Assembly (NCBI GenBank): GCA_009829735.1
Contig: CM020618.1
Span: 8,399,119 to 8,463,118 of the forward strand
Source of the DNA: Pyropia yezoensis
Taxonomy: Eukaryota > Rhodophyta > Bangiophyceae > Bangiales > Bangiaceae
DNA length: 64,000 bases
Reading direction: 5' to 3'
In this document: in pieces, positions 62,427 to 64,000 of the stretch
Layout of the letters: each line of letters starts with the position of its first letter
Numbering within the stretch: position 1 is the stretch's first letter
Program-made: the position numbers and the translations under genes
Notes under the pieces: generated by a model
What the model was told of the DNA's origin: nothing
Databases searched by the model: none
What the model saw: only the letters and a program-made list of their open reading frames with translations

Positions 62427-64000
62427 GCGACGTGGGGTGTGGTGGGGTGTGAGGGCGGAGCAGGCGGGGGGTGGGGGGATACCGCTGGGAATGGGGGAGG
62501 AACGGGGGAGCAGCAGCAGCGGCAGGGATTGGCGATTATCGAGTGGGGGAAGCACGTGTGGTTGGGAGGGGGGATGGGTGCGTCGCGCTCAAGCAGAGCA
62601 CAGCCCAACCCCGTTCGGCGCGGCGCGGCCGCGGGGGCGACCACGACGGCCGCTCCCCGCAGGCCTGTGGGGACGCAAACCCGCGTCGACGCGGGGTAGT
62701 GTGGGTGCGCCGCGTGCAGCGAGGCACCCAGGCTGTGCTGCTGCGGATGGCACCAAGGGCGGGGTAGGGCGAAGGGAGGGAGAGCAGCCCCTGGGCGGCG
62801 TGGAACCACCGAACCCGTGGCTCAAGTCCCCTCTCCCCTGCCGCCCGCGCTCGAAACGTCCCCGCCGCGGGGCCCTACGTCCACCCCACCCCCCACCCCC
62901 CCCACCCCCACCGACTCTCCACCGCCACGCAACCACGCTCCCGGGGAGTGATGTGGTTGGATGCCGCGCGGTCTGCGTGTGCGCTGGCATGTGTGTATGT
63001 ATGCATCGCGAGCACAGCACAGCTGTGCACGGGCGGTTGGGGAGGGACCGCGTGGCGACGGGCGGCGTGGCCGCGGCCCCAACCGCAAGCTCGTGCGCGT
63101 TTGCGCGTGTGGGGTCGGGTGATCCGGGGCGCGGCGGCGCCAGCGGTGGCTGGGGGGGCTAGCTAGCTAGCTAGGGCCCCACACGATTGCGCAACCCCGT
63201 GCAATCGGGCCATCACGATGTGAGTGGCCGGCGGGTGCGCCCCAACTCCCGACGCGCAAGCGGCGGCGTCCTGACACTGCTGACGACGGGGTGGAGATTG
63301 GCCGCTGTGCCCTCCTCCCGCTGTGTGGTGGTAAATAGCACCAACAGAAAAGTACAGTACAGTACGTAGCGCTCGTAATTGACACTAGTCGGGGGGGGGG
63401 TCTCCAGCGACAAGATCTTGCCCACGCCCCACACCACGCACCGCGGCGGCCGCCGGACTCACCCCCCCCCACCCTTGCCCACACTCACCCGCTGGGCAGT
63501 CATCGCGCGCACGCTCGCTCCATCTTTTTTTGTGATCGTTTGTTTCTCCGCTCTACTGTCTGTACATATTGCCGTGGAAGCAGCAACGTCCCCAGTGCAG
63601 TGGCCAATGCTGCGTACATACAGTATGCTGCTGCACGAGAGGCGACCCGCGCGGGGGGAGAGGCGACGCGAGCGGGGGAGGGGCGACGAGCGGAGCACGC
63701 TCACGAGCGGCGCTGGACAGAGCGGGGCGGGACGAGCAGCGAAGACGGCGGAGCGGCGCGCGCGGGCGCCGGAGCAAGGGGGGGAGACCGTCATCCGCCA
63801 CCAGGCTGGACCGCGGCGAGCGTCGAGGCCGCCCCGCCCACCCACCGCCCCGGTCGCCGCGGGATGGATATGGGCCAAACCCGACGCAACGCCGAACGAC
63901 TCGGCGGCCCAACGAGTCCCGCCGGCAGCGACCGCAGCGGGCACGGCGCCCCTCGCTGCCCCCCCCGCCAGCCAAGGAGAGCACACTGCACCGCGTCCGC
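62427..64000. other. Right-end region without a supported gene
   Basis: Upstream of the two-exon gene to the window edge. Open frames on both strands are Pro/Arg/Gly-rich with no recognised motif (for example plus 62437-63162, minus 63986-63459). Small repeats: (CTAG)n at 63158-63174 and AGTAC units at 63350-63366. 63500-63640 is a patch of lower GC that could be a promoter for something beyond the edge. Confidence 0.3.

Noticed and set aside
62108..62809. Longer 5' extension of the two-exon gene through a poly-Thr/His stretch
   Set aside because: The extension is only the (GGT)n repeat translated; the ATG at 62350 starts the folded part.

Overview
This is a nuclear window from a GC-rich, intron-poor eukaryote. 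Host genes have zero to two short introns (about 200-270 nt, most with a GTACGT donor), proteins are rich in Gly/Ala/Pro runs, and two N-termini look like organelle transit peptides. Together with an ascorbate peroxidase and Ty3 chromoviruses this fits a photosynthetic alga, most plausibly a red alga of the Porphyra/Pyropia type. The taxon is an inference; no rRNA or organelle marker is present.

Bases 1 to about 34,500 are a transposon graveyard. In order: the start of a minus-strand LTR element (gag, primer site, LTR); a Tc1/mariner relic; two PIF/Harbinger transposase relics, one split by a solo LTR with a perfect 5-bp target duplication; a 3'-truncated plus-strand Ty3 chromovirus (6230-14102) with its own solo-LTR insertion; a full-length minus-strand sister of that chromovirus (14103-24853) carrying an intact 789-codon antisense ORF between pol and its 3' LTR; a third PIF/Harbinger relic split by a 459-bp MITE-like element; and a degenerate Ty1/copia pol. 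Both chromovirus pol genes are broken, at different places, but they share one in-frame TGA. The minus-strand gag and the antisense ORF are intact. The chromovirus sequence is also unusually dense in short, near-perfect palindromes that I do not see in the host genes.

From about 34,500 to the end the window is gene-bearing and very GC-rich: a plastid-type ankyrin protein (homopolymer frameshift), DPH7 (diphthamide synthesis), an acidic disordered protein, ascorbate peroxidase (2 exons), RNA polymerase II subunit RPB7, an ABHD17-like serine hydrolase with a very long disordered tail (3 exons), a membrane-anchored type-5 purple acid phosphatase, an SR splicing factor with YDDRRGG repeats (2 exons), a ZC3H15/DFRP1-like protein lacking its CCCH zinc fingers, and an unrecognised two-exon gene. 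These are ordinary housekeeping genes that do not form a pathway. Several lie as divergent or convergent pairs, so promoters and 3' ends are probably shared over a few hundred bases.

Introns were placed by eye from GT/AG sites, phase and protein continuity. All family assignments rest on recognised motifs, not on database searches.
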